NCBI GenBank assembly: GCA_900546735.1
Contig: URDW01000001.1
Coordinates: forward strand, 1 to 42,604
Length of the DNA: 42,604 nt
Direction: 5' to 3'
Source of the DNA: an uncultured Oscillospiraceae bacterium
GTDB taxonomy: Bacteria > Bacillota > Clostridia > Oscillospirales > Acutalibacteraceae
The notes below the pieces were generated by a model. It searched no databases, was not told the origin of the DNA, and saw only the letters and a list, made by a program, of their open reading frames with translations. The first letter of the stretch is position 1, and each line of letters opens with the position of its first letter. Positions 25,694 to 33,142 of this stretch are shown one piece after another. The translations under genes and the position numbers were made by a program.

Positions 25694-27247
25694 TTATTTG
25701 GCGATCGCAGAAGCTCTGCTCTCGCGGATAAGGTTGATTTTGATCTGGCCGGGATATTCCATCTCTTCCTCCACGCGCTTCACGATCTCGTGGGCGATGT
25801 AAGGCATTTTTTCATCTGAGATGACTTCGGGTTTGACCATAATGCGGATCTCGCGGCCAGCCTGCAGCGCATAGCTCTTTTCTACGCCGGGGAAGCTGTT
25901 GGCGATCGATTCCAGCTGTTCCAAACGCTTGATGTAGTTTTCCACATTTTCGCGTCTGGCGCCGGGGCGCGAGGCAGAAACAGCGTCGGCCGCCTGCACC
26001 AGGCAGGCCACAACGGTTTTGCACTCCACATCACCGTGGTGCGCCTGGATGGCGTGTACAACGGCTTCGGATTCTCTGTATTTTTTGGCGGCTTCCACGC
26101 CAAGAGCAATGTGCGAACCCTCGCGCTCGTGGTCAAGCGCTTTGCCGATGTCGTGCAAAAGACCTGCGCGGCGCGCCTGCTTTTCGTCAGCGCCAAGCTC
26201 TGCCGCCATCATGCCGGCTATGTACGACACTTCCAGGCTGTGCTTAAGCACGCTCTGGCCGTAGGAAGTGCGGTATTTCAGCTTGCCGAGCAGTTTTACA
26301 AGCTCCGGGTGGATCGAGCCGATATTGGCGTCAAGCACGGCTTTTTCACCTTCCGCCTTGATCGTTGCGTCCACTTCGCGCTTGGCCTTTTCATACATCT
26401 CTTCGATTCTGGAGGGGTGAATGCGGCCGTCCTGGATCAGGCGTTCCAGCGTCTGGCGCGCGATCTCGCGGCGCACCGGGTCAAAGCTGGAAACGGTGAT
26501 GGCTTCCGGCGTGTCGTCAATAATGAATTCGGCGCCGGTGATGGTTTCGAGCGAACGGATGTTGCGCCCTTCGCGGCCGATGATGCGGCCTTTCATTTCG
26601 TCGTTCGGCAGGGCCACGACAGAAACGGTTGTTTCGGCCGTATGGTCCGCCGCACAGCGCTGAATGGCTGTGGCGATGATCTCGCGGGCGATCACGCTGC
26701 TCTGGTCTTTGACCATTTGCTCGTATTCCAGAATTTTTTTCGATTTTTCGTGGTCGAGTTCAGACTCAAGTCCGGTGAGCAGTTCCTGCTTTGCCTCTTC
26801 CTGTGAGAGGCCGGAGATCCGTTCCAGCATGTCAAACTGGCTTTTCTTGATGCCATCGATTTCGAGTAGTTTGTCGTCAGCTTCTTTGAGCTTTTGGGTA
26901 AGGGCTTCATTTTTTGCCTCGAGCGAGTCGGACTTTTTGTCCAAATAATCCTCTCGCTGAGACAGTCTGTTTTCCTGTTTTTGAATTTCACTTCTGCGCT
27001 CGCGGATCTCTTTGTCCGCGTCGCTGCGCAGCTTGTGCAGTTCGTCTTTGGCTTCGACAAGGCTGGCTTTTTTGGCCGCCTCTGCTTCGGTAAGCGCATT
27101 GTTGATAATGCGTGTCGCTTCCTGCGTAGCGGAGCCGATCTCTTTTTCGGCGGTCGTTTTGCGGTAAAGGTTGCCAAGCACAAAACCGACCACGGCAAAA
27201 ATCACGGCGCACACCACGGCAATAACCACAACGATTGGTGTACTCAT
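25694..27247 (-). CDS. rny: Ribonuclease Y
   Basis: 517 residues, the standard RNase Y length. One N-terminal membrane anchor (about 4-26), a long coiled coil (about 35-190), KH domain with [17 protein letters not shown] domain with [12 protein letters not shown] as the metal site, and the C-terminal domain ending [12 protein letters not shown]. It is the main membrane-bound endonuclease of mRNA decay in many Firmicutes. AAGGAGGTGC stands about 12 bases before ATG, a wide spacing. The transcript starts at a near-consensus promoter with a structured leader. Confidence 0.97.
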   Translation of the reverse strand: MSTPIVVVIAVVCAVIFAVVGFVLGNLYRKTTAEKEIGSATQEATRIINNALTEAEAAKKASLVEAKDELHKLRSDADKEIRERRSEIQKQENRLSQREDYLDKKSDSLEAKNEALTQKLKEADDKLLEIDGIKKSQFDMLERISGLSQEEAKQELLTGLESELDHEKSKKILEYEQMVKDQSSVIAREIIATAIQRCAADHTAETTVSVVALPNDEMKGRIIGREGRNIRSLETITGAEFIIDDTPEAITVSSFDPVRREIARQTLERLIQDGRIHPSRIEEMYEKAKREVDATIKAEGEKAVLDANIGSIHPELVKLLGKLKYRTSYGQSVLKHSLEVSYIAGMMAAELGADEKQARRAGLLHDIGKALDHEREGSHIALGVEAAKKYRESEAVVHAIQAHHGDVECKTVVACLVQAADAVSASRPGARRENVENYIKRLEQLESIANSFPGVEKSYALQAGREIRIMVKPEVISDEKMPYIAHEIVKRVEEEMEYPGQIKINLIRESRASAIAK

Positions 27248-27335
27248 AAAATCAATAGCACCTCCTTCTGTTCGTATTTTTCCATAAAATCGTCATCAGA
27301 AAAGGTACAGTTCAAAATGCAAAAAAATTCCAAAT

Positions 27336-27370
27336 AATGCCGGCTGCGCAGAGCCGGCGCACCCGGCATT
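27336..27370 (-). promoter_or_regulatory. Structured leader of rny with two exclusive hairpins
   Basis: Between promoter and start codon the minus strand can form AATGCCGG / CCGGCATT (27370-27363 with 27343-27336) or a nested GCCGGCT / AGCCGGC hairpin sharing bases with it, followed by an AU-rich stretch with seven U near 27322-27328. It may be an attenuator or an autoregulatory cleavage site; no family recognised. Confidence 0.45.
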
Positions 27371-27389
27371 TCTTAAGAATTTATTACTT

Positions 27390-27418
27390 ATTATATACCG
27401 AACAGAAAAACTTGTCAA
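27390..27418 (-). promoter_or_regulatory. Consensus promoter of rny
   Basis: Minus strand: TTGACA (27418-27413), exact 17-bp spacer, TATAAT (27395-27390). Both boxes match consensus. Confidence 0.92.
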
Positions 27419-27443
27419 GGAAGTGCACAGAAAATAAAGTCGA

Positions 27444-27478
27444 AAGCGCCGAGCTTTTCGATGTAAAGCCCGGCGCTT
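27444..27478. other. Long hairpin upstream of rny promoter
   Basis: AAGCGCCG (27444-27451) / CGGCGCTT (27471-27478) with an inner GCTTT / AAAGC stem. No T-run, so not a clear terminator; no known role. Confidence 0.5.
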
Positions 27479-27544
27479 GGATAGGTGGTGCTGCGGCGTT
27501 TTGCAGCGTGCATTTTTACACAGTTGGAAAATAATGCTCATTTA

Positions 27545-27852
27545 TTGTAAAGATTTTTTCTTTACAAGCACAAAAGAACGGTTATGTGTTTTAGAATACG
27601 GCAGCCCCATTTTGTGTGCATGGGCGTTTGGCGCGGTGCGTTGTGAAGCGCATGATCCTTCCTTAATCGTTTCAATGGGGCAAAAACAGTCCGTATTTGC
27701 GGCAGTATTCGCTATAAAGCAGCCGCTTTCTTTGGCAAGTCATTTGGCGGACGACACCGTTCAGCAAAATCGGCACAAGGCTGAAAATGGCATTTTTGTA
27801 AAGCTTTAATACTTGTCATTCGCAAAAACTTTGTAAAGAAAATAACTTTACA
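27545..27852. other. Intergenic segment bounded by TGTAAAG palindromes
   Basis: The 27421-27977 gap has no convincing gene. It carries TTGTAAAG (27545-27552) / CTTTACAA (27560-27567), TTGTAAAG at 27796-27803, and TGTAAAG (27832-27838) / CTTTACA (27846-27852). The two palindromes have 7-base centres and face each other as imperfect inverted repeats across about 308 bp. They could be operators or ends of a decayed insertion. A 110-codon frame at 27477-27809 has no ribosome binding site or family resemblance. Confidence 0.5.
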
Positions 27853-27977
27853 TTCCCTGAATGCAAAAACAAGGCTGTGTTTTTTTATTATTCTTTAAAG
27901 TCTGGAAATTTTCTGAAATGCGGTGCTGCACGGCATCCTTTGCGGCCTGCAACGGATACAAAATCGTTAAAAAGCGG

Positions 27978-28006
27978 TTGACACCGGCAAAAAGCTGTGC
28001 TATCAT
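27978..28006 (+). promoter_or_regulatory. Promoter of T-box-thrS transcript
   Basis: TTGACA (27978-27983), 17-bp spacer, TATCAT (28001-28006), with TGC ahead of the -10 (extended). Confidence 0.88.
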
Positions 28007-28013
28007 CAAGATA

Positions 28014-28242
28014 AATCGAGGAAGGGGACAACGTCCTTTTGCAAAACCGCTTGCAGAGAGCGCCCGTTTGGTGCGAGGGCGCAGCGGCGCAGACGGATGA
28101 CCACCCCGGAGAGTCCGCAGGCAATGGCGGAACGTGGGCGCGCGTTAAGCGCAAAATGAGCGGCGCTTTTGCGCAAGCCGGGTGGAACCGTGGAATGCAG
28201 TGCATTTCACCCCAGTAGATGGGGTGAAGTGCTTATTTTTTT
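28014..28242 (+). promoter_or_regulatory. T-box riboswitch (tRNA-Thr sensing) of thrS
   Basis: About 230-nt leader. The T-box core GGGTGGAACCGTGG lies at 28180-28193; the terminator hairpin GCATTTCACCCC (28202-28213) / GGGGTGAAGTGC (28221-28232) is followed by TTATTTTTTT. In Stem I a GGGG at 28024-28027 can pair with CCCC at 28104-28107, and directly 5' of that helix stands ACC (28100-28102), a threonine codon, as specifier. Uncharged tRNA-Thr would stabilise the antiterminator and allow thrS transcription. The specifier fits the gene; the exact Stem I fold is my reading. Confidence 0.93.
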
Positions 28243-28282
28243 GCCCCGCAGAGCATACTGAAAAAATGAAGGAGGATTTTTT

Positions 28283-30199
28283 ATGCAGATCACATTAAAA
28301 GGCGGCGAGGTGCGTTCTTTCGAAAACGGCCTTACAGCGGCGGAAATTGCCAAACAGATCTCCGGCGGTCTTTACAGGGCGGCCTGTGTCTGCCGCATTG
28401 ACGGCCAGGTGAAAGACCTGCGCACCGTGATCGACCGGGACTGTGCGCTTGAAATTTTGACGTTTGACAGTGAAGAGGGCAAGCATGCGTTCTGGCACAC
28501 GGCGTCGCACATCATGGCGCAGGCGGTCAAGCGCCTGTACCCGCAGGTCAAGCTGACGATCGGCCCGTCGATCGAAAACGGTTTTTATTACGATTTTGAC
28601 TGCGGCGACAAGCCTTTTTCGCCGGACGACCTGGAAAAGATCGAAGCGGAAATGAAAAAAATCGTCAAAGAGGGCCTTGTGCTGGAGCGCTTTGAGCTGA
28701 GCAGTGACGAGGCTACGCGTCTGATGTGTGAAAAGGACGAGCCCTATAAGGTCGAGCTCATCGCCGAGCATGCGGAAAAAGGCGAAGCCATCAGCTTTTA
28801 CAAGCAGGGCGAATTCACGGAGCTGTGCGCCGGCCCGCACCTGATGAGCGTGTCGCCGGTGAAGGCGTTTAAGCTGACGCAGACCACCGGTGCTTACTGG
28901 CGCGCGGATGCAAATAATAAAATGCTTTGCCGTGTGTACGGCGTCGCTTTCCCGAAAGCGTCCATGCTGGAGGAATATCTGCAAATGCTGGAGGAGGCCA
29001 AAAAGCGCGATCACCGTAGGCTCGGCAAAGACCTGGAGCTGTTTACGCTGCTCGAGGAGGGCCCCGGTTTTCCGTTCTTCCTGCCGAAGGGCATGGTGCT
29101 TAAAAACTTGCTGATCGACTACTGGCGCCAGATCCATACAAAGGCCGGCTATCAGGAGATCCAGACCCCGATCATCCTCAGCCGTTCGCTGTGGGAGCGC
29201 AGCGGCCACTGGGATCACTATAAGCAGAACATGTATACAACAGAGATCGACGGCGAAGATTACGCCATCAAACCGATGAACTGCCCCGGCGGCATCCTGG
29301 TCTATAAAACAAAAATGCACTCTTACAAAGACCTGCCGCTGCGCATGGGCGAGCTCGGCATCGTGCACCGCCATGAGCTTTCGGGTGCGCTGCACGGCCT
29401 GATGCGTGTGCGCAACTTCACGCAGGACGATGCGCATATCTTTATGACGCGTGAGCAGATCAAAGACGAGATCAAAGGCGTTGTGCAGCTGATCGACAGC
29501 GTTTACAAAACATTCGGTTTTGAATACCATATTGAGCTCTCTACCCAGCCCGAGGATTCGATGGGCTCCAAAGAGGATTGGGACATTGCAACGGCCGCCC
29601 TGCGCGATGCCGTGACCGAGCTTGGCTATGACTACGAGGTCAACGAGGGCGACGGCGCTTTCTACGGCCCGAAACTTGACTTCCACCTGAAAGACTGCCT
29701 GGGCAGAACGTGGCAGTGCGGCACGATCCAGCTGGACTTCCAGCTGCCTGAGCGCTTTGAGCTGGAGTACACGGGTGCAGACGGTGAAAAGCACCGTCCG
29801 ATCATGATCCACCGCGTGGTGTTCGGCAGCATTGAACGCTTCATTGCCATTTTGACCGAGCATTTTGCCGGTGCGTTCCCGATGTGGCTGGCTCCGGTGC
29901 AGGTCAAGCTTTTGCCGATCGCCGACCGCCATCTGGAATATCTGGAGCAGGTCAAGGAAAAGCTGGAGGCTGCCGGACTGCGCTGCGAGATCGATGCCCG
30001 CTCTGAAAAGATCGGCTTCAAGATCCGTGCCGCGCAGCTGGAAAAGGTGCCCTATATGCTGATCGCCGGCGATAAGGACGTGGAAAACACCACCGTGTCC
30101 GTGCGCGCCAGAAAAGCGGGCGACGAGGGCGCAACTACAGTGGATGCGTTTATTGCAAAAGCTTTGGAAGAGGTCAAAACAAAAGCTTACGAGCTGTAA
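28283..30199 (+). CDS. thrS: Threonyl-tRNA synthetase
   Basis: 638 residues, standard bacterial ThrRS. N-terminal TGS domain (about 1-62), editing N2 domain with HTASHIMAQAV (HxxxH-type) and CAGPHL, class II catalytic core with the zinc-site cysteine in MNCPGG, and motifs RMGELGIVHRHELSGALHGLMRVRNF region and HRPIMIHRVVFGSIERFI, followed by the anticodon-binding domain (from about 540). It charges tRNA-Thr. AAGGAGGA lies 7 bases before ATG. Controlled by the T-box upstream. Confidence 0.98.
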   Translation: MQITLKGGEVRSFENGLTAAEIAKQISGGLYRAACVCRIDGQVKDLRTVIDRDCALEILTFDSEEGKHAFWHTASHIMAQAVKRLYPQVKLTIGPSIENGFYYDFDCGDKPFSPDDLEKIEAEMKKIVKEGLVLERFELSSDEATRLMCEKDEPYKVELIAEHAEKGEAISFYKQGEFTELCAGPHLMSVSPVKAFKLTQTTGAYWRADANNKMLCRVYGVAFPKASMLEEYLQMLEEAKKRDHRRLGKDLELFTLLEEGPGFPFFLPKGMVLKNLLIDYWRQIHTKAGYQEIQTPIILSRSLWERSGHWDHYKQNMYTTEIDGEDYAIKPMNCPGGILVYKTKMHSYKDLPLRMGELGIVHRHELSGALHGLMRVRNFTQDDAHIFMTREQIKDEIKGVVQLIDSVYKTFGFEYHIELSTQPEDSMGSKEDWDIATAALRDAVTELGYDYEVNEGDGAFYGPKLDFHLKDCLGRTWQCGTIQLDFQLPERFELEYTGADGEKHRPIMIHRVVFGSIERFIAILTEHFAGAFPMWLAPVQVKLLPIADRHLEYLEQVKEKLEAAGLRCEIDARSEKIGFKIRAAQLEKVPYMLIAGDKDVENTTVSVRARKAGDEGATTVDAFIAKALEEVKTKAYEL

Positions 30200-30216
30200 A
30201 GCAGATTGAAAGAAAA

Positions 30217-30242
30217 ACGGTACAGACTTTTGCCTGTACCGT
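30217..30242 (+). terminator. Terminator hairpin, left copy framing repeat element 2
   Basis: ACGGTACAG (30217-30225) / CTGTACCGT (30234-30242) with loop ACTTTTGC, 17 bp after the thrS stop. A near-identical copy (24 of 26 bases) lies at 30528-30553; repeat element 2 is exactly between them. Confidence 0.8.
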
Positions 30243-30527
30243 CAGCGTGTCGAAAAAGGTATAACGGTAATAAAATATACAGCCCGACACGCTGAAAGAC
30301 TGCCAAAAAGACGAGTTGGATTTTGTATTTTGCGAGGCGGTGCCGTACAGCGGTACTGCCCCCGAGCAAAAGACAAAAAGCGCAAAAACCGCACAGCTGT
30401 GCGGTTTTTCTGCTTTTAAAGTACTTAATTTTCTTAAGAGTGCAAGATGTTTTTCTGCTTGAGAAAAATAGCAGTTTATTTTTCAGTTTTTTCTACGCGC
30501 GGTCCAACCGGCTTTTTCGACAGTCTC
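30243..30527 (-). repeat. Non-coding terminator-framed repeat element, copy 2 (285 bp)
   Basis: Same element as 5269-5676 in opposite orientation: begins CAGCGTGTCGAAAAAGG and ends GGCTTTTTCGACAGTCTC. It keeps the internal hairpin (AAAAACCGCACAG / CTGTGCGGTTTTT, 30384-30409) and lacks the 127-bp extra segment of copy 1. It sits between the convergent thrS and methyltransferase genes. No coding potential recognised. Confidence 0.85.
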
Positions 30528-30560
30528 ACGGTACAGACGGTTGCCTGTACCGTTTTATTT
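30528..30560 (+). terminator. Terminator hairpin, right copy framing repeat element 2
   Basis: ACGGTACAG (30528-30536) / CTGTACCGT (30545-30553), loop ACGGTTGC, followed by TTTATTTTTG. It differs from the left copy only at two loop bases and keeps the same orientation. Confidence 0.8.
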
Positions 30561-30599
30561 TTGCTGTAAAATGCGCAGGTTTCCGGTTCTGCGCGGCAT

Positions 30600-30704
30600 G
30601 TGCCGCCCCGCGTGGAGTATTCGCTGAGCGAGCTTGGCGAGTCGATGCGCCCCATCATTCAGGCAATGGAAACCTGGGGCAAAAATTATCAGAAAAACGG
30701 AAAA
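30600..30704 (+). pseudogene. HxlR-family regulator, C-terminal remnant
   Basis: The frame starting GTG 30600 reads VPPRVEYSLSELGES and then MRPIIQAMETWGKNYQKNGK, the recognisable last winged-helix strand and C-terminal helix of HxlR-type regulators (PPRVEYxLTxxG...W). The N-terminal two thirds, including the recognition helix, are missing; upstream is the terminator hairpin of repeat element 2. A decayed gene whose original terminator remains at 30701-30739. In this frame no stop occurs until after the terminator, so the original stop has also been lost. Confidence 0.75.
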
Positions 30705-30739
30705 CCCCACCGGTACAGTCATGAACCCGGCGGGGTTTT
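30701..30739. terminator. Terminator behind HxlR remnant
   Basis: AAAACCCC (30701-30708) / GGGGTTTT (30732-30739) with inner CCGG pairing. It lies between the convergent remnant and the methyltransferase and can serve both strands. Confidence 0.75.
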
Positions 30740-30755
30740 CGTTTCATTATTTGTA

Positions 30756-32693
30756 TTATTCGGGTTTGTTTTCACTTAGGATGACCATTTGTTCCTGTTG
30801 CGTAAAGCCATAAAGGGCAAACACCATTTCGTCCAGTGTTCGCCGGTCGCTTGGCGTAAATGCTTTCTGGCCGTTTATAAATGGTTCGGCCCATGCGGCA
30901 AGCTTTTTTTGTGCCGCCTCATCTGCTTTGGCGATCGGCAGACTTTCCAGATGCGCGCGCAGCAGCTTCAGCGAAGCAAAGCGCTTTTGCAGGTAAAATG
31001 CCGTAAAGGAACTGTTCAGCACCGCCAGCAGGTATGCCGTGTCTATGCCGTCCAGCTTCGGCAGCAGAATGTTGCAGCTGTTGAGCGTCAGGCGTTTTTC
31101 GCGGTCCAGCGCAAAGCGAACATGTTGGCCGATAAAGTTGTAAACGATTTTTTCCGGCGCGCGGTAAACCGCCTCCGGCGCCGTCTGCTGAAAGCGCTGC
31201 GGGGCAAAGTGCAGCCAGCGCTTCGGGGCAGAGCAGGTAAACGGCGCAATGTCGCTGCCGCGCAGCACGGGCTCGGCGCCGTCTTCCGGGTGGTCCAGTA
31301 CCAAACGGCGGTTGTCGCCGGTCACAATGCCCAGCGCAAATGTGCAGCCCTCTTTCAGGTACACGCAGGGCACGCTTTCACTCTTTTCCAAAACAGCGCA
31401 TTCTTCATCTGTACAGTGCAGCAAAAAGGCAAAGCGCTGCGGCCGTGGGCCAATGGCATATTTTTTTCCGCCGTGCTCACAGCGGCAGGGCAGGGCAGAA
31501 TTTTTGCTTTTTTGTAAAGTCAGCAGCACGCAGGGGCAGGTGACGCCGCAAAAGGCTTTGTCCAAGTATACGGCCTGCCGAACGCTGCAGCAGTCGTATA
31601 AAAATGTGCGCAGCCGGCTGTGCGCCTCCACCGTTAAAACGGCCTGCGGCAGCACAAAGGCCAGTGTGCCGTTCGGGCGCAGCACGCGTACGGCTTTTTC
31701 GGTAAACAGATCACAGGCGTCTGCACCGGTTTTTTCGGCGCAGACAAAACGGTTTGCCAGGGCATTGCGCTCCTTGGCGGAAAAGGTGCTGCCCCATGGC
31801 GGGTTGCCCACGATGATGTCAAAATGTGCACCGTCTTTTTGCTTTAAAAAGTCGGCGCAGACAATGTTTTTTTGAATGCATTGCACCGTTTCTTCGGAGC
31901 AGGGCCAGGCTGCAAGCGCCAGATTGAAGCGTGCGGCCGCAACGCACAGCACGTCGGTATCTGAACCGTGCAGGTCGTTTATCTGCGCGCCGCGTTGCAG
32001 TGCTTTAAGCAGAAAATTGCCGCTGCCGCAGCACGGGTCGCACAGCGTTTGTCCGGCGATCTCATCCGGCAGGCTGTCCAGCAGCTTGTCCGCAGCGGCA
32101 GAAGGGGTGAAGTACATGCCCTTTGCCTTGCGTTCCGCCACATTTTTAAGCGATACATATAAAAAGCCTAAAAGGTCCTCATATGCATGGAACTCCACCG
32201 GCAGAGAAAGGCAGAAATCTACTTTTTCGCGGCTGAAGATCTCGCCGGCTTCACCGGCGATCTGTGCGACCAGCGGTGCATAGACAAGGTCTGTTTCTTT
32301 AGGGTTCAGCACGTCGTCGGCCGTAATGGCGCTTTCGGGCTCTTTGGCGCGGCAGCGCAGCAGCTTCATGGCAAACCCCGCCAGGATCAGGCGTATTTCT
32401 GTTTCAGAAAAAAAGCTGTACTGCGCCAGGATCGTTTGGGCGGTGCGCGTGTTTACCTCTGAATTTTCAATATAGCCGGCGGCAAGCAGCGTGCCGGTTT
32501 TTTTTGTTTTGTTGCGGCGCGCTTTTAAAAGAGAAGAGTGCTCGGAAAAGTCGGCGACCACGTCTGCAAAAAAATAGGGCCGGCCGTTTTCGGTGATGTA
32601 TTCAATTTTTCCGAGCCGCACCCAGTTGCGCAGGGTGGCGGCGGAGATGGAAAGCGCCTTTTGCGCCTCGTCAAATGTCATCAGGTTTTTCAT
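30756..32693 (-). CDS. N6-adenine DNA methyltransferase with N-terminal HTH
   Basis: 645 residues. Residues about 4-50 form a MerR/excisionase-like helix-turn-helix (MTFDEAQKALSISAATLRNWVRLGKI, then PYFFADVVADF). The methylase core has YFTPSAAADKLL, the SAM motif DPCCGSGNFL (D219) and catalytic NPPW (N297), gamma-class/Eco57I-TaqI-like order. The C-terminal part (VLRGSDIAPF and the ILLPKLDGIDTAYLLAVLNS to ESLPI block) resembles the TaqI-type specificity domain. No nuclease domain or restriction partner nearby. Start ATG 32693 or 32681; both lack a good ribosome binding site. It follows the ridA terminator. Role: host-protective or regulatory DNA methylation, target unknown. Confidence 0.85.
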   Translation of the reverse strand: MKNLMTFDEAQKALSISAATLRNWVRLGKIEYITENGRPYFFADVVADFSEHSSLLKARRNKTKKTGTLLAAGYIENSEVNTRTAQTILAQYSFFSETEIRLILAGFAMKLLRCRAKEPESAITADDVLNPKETDLVYAPLVAQIAGEAGEIFSREKVDFCLSLPVEFHAYEDLLGFLYVSLKNVAERKAKGMYFTPSAAADKLLDSLPDEIAGQTLCDPCCGSGNFLLKALQRGAQINDLHGSDTDVLCVAAARFNLALAAWPCSEETVQCIQKNIVCADFLKQKDGAHFDIIVGNPPWGSTFSAKERNALANRFVCAEKTGADACDLFTEKAVRVLRPNGTLAFVLPQAVLTVEAHSRLRTFLYDCCSVRQAVYLDKAFCGVTCPCVLLTLQKSKNSALPCRCEHGGKKYAIGPRPQRFAFLLHCTDEECAVLEKSESVPCVYLKEGCTFALGIVTGDNRRLVLDHPEDGAEPVLRGSDIAPFTCSAPKRWLHFAPQRFQQTAPEAVYRAPEKIVYNFIGQHVRFALDREKRLTLNSCNILLPKLDGIDTAYLLAVLNSSFTAFYLQKRFASLKLLRAHLESLPIAKADEAAQKKLAAWAEPFINGQKAFTPSDRRTLDEMVFALYGFTQQEQMVILSENKPE

Positions 32694-32708
32694 GGCGTTC
32701 ACGTCTAA

Positions 32709-32737
32709 AAAGAAACAGCCGTGCACACTGCACGGCT
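32709..32737 (-). terminator. Terminator of ilvA-ridA
   Basis: AACAGCCGTGCA / TGCACGGCTGTT stem, followed on the minus strand by TTTCTTTTT; 8 bp behind the ridA stop and immediately before the methyltransferase start region. Confidence 0.85.
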
Positions 32738-32745
32738 GTTATCGG

Positions 32746-33120
32746 TTACAGTTCGGCGATCAGTTCCACTTCGCACAGCACGTTTTTCGGCAGTGTTTTT
32801 ACAGCTACACAGGAGCGTGCCGGTTTGGAGGTGAAGTATTTGCCGTACACCTCGTTGAATGCGGCAAAGTCGTTCATGTCGGCCAAAAAGCAGGTCGTTT
32901 TTACAACTTTGTCCATTGTGGTGCCGGCAGCTTCCACAACGGCTTTCAGGTTTTTGCACACCTGTTCGGCCTGCGCCTCGATCGTTTGCGCCTGCACGGT
33001 GTTTGTGGCCGGATCAAGCGGGATCTGGCCGCTGGTGAACAGCAAACCGCTGCTTTTTACAGCCTGGGTGTAGGGGCCGATCGCGTCGGGCGCGTTTTTT
33101 GTAGATACTTTTTCAGACAT
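32746..33120 (-). CDS. ridA: RidA family enamine/imine deaminase
   Basis: 124 residues, the normal RidA (YjgF/YER057c/UK114) length. NAPDAIGPYTQAV, SGQIPLDP and the conserved arginine in PARSCVAVKTLP line the inter-subunit active site of the trimer; the C-terminus ends with the typical VELIAEL. RidA hydrolyses reactive enamines and imines released by threonine/serine dehydratases. It lies directly behind the threonine dehydratase gene (22 bp), so the pair makes and detoxifies 2-aminocrotonate. ATG 33120 has AAAGGAGAG 8 bases upstream. Confidence 0.96.
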   Translation of the reverse strand: MSEKVSTKNAPDAIGPYTQAVKSSGLLFTSGQIPLDPATNTVQAQTIEAQAEQVCKNLKAVVEAAGTTMDKVVKTTCFLADMNDFAAFNEVYGKYFTSKPARSCVAVKTLPKNVLCEVELIAEL

Positions 33121-33142
33121 TGTAGGTCTCTCCTTTTTCGTT

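Noticed and set aside
27477..27809. 110-codon plus-strand frame in the rny-thrS gap
   Set aside because: No ribosome binding site, no promoter, cysteine- and tryptophan-rich odd composition and no family resemblance.
30323..30724. 133-codon plus-strand frame across repeat element 2, similar to a minus frame over element 1
   Set aside because: The similarity comes from the repeated DNA; the frame runs through hairpins and the HxlR remnant in the wrong phase.
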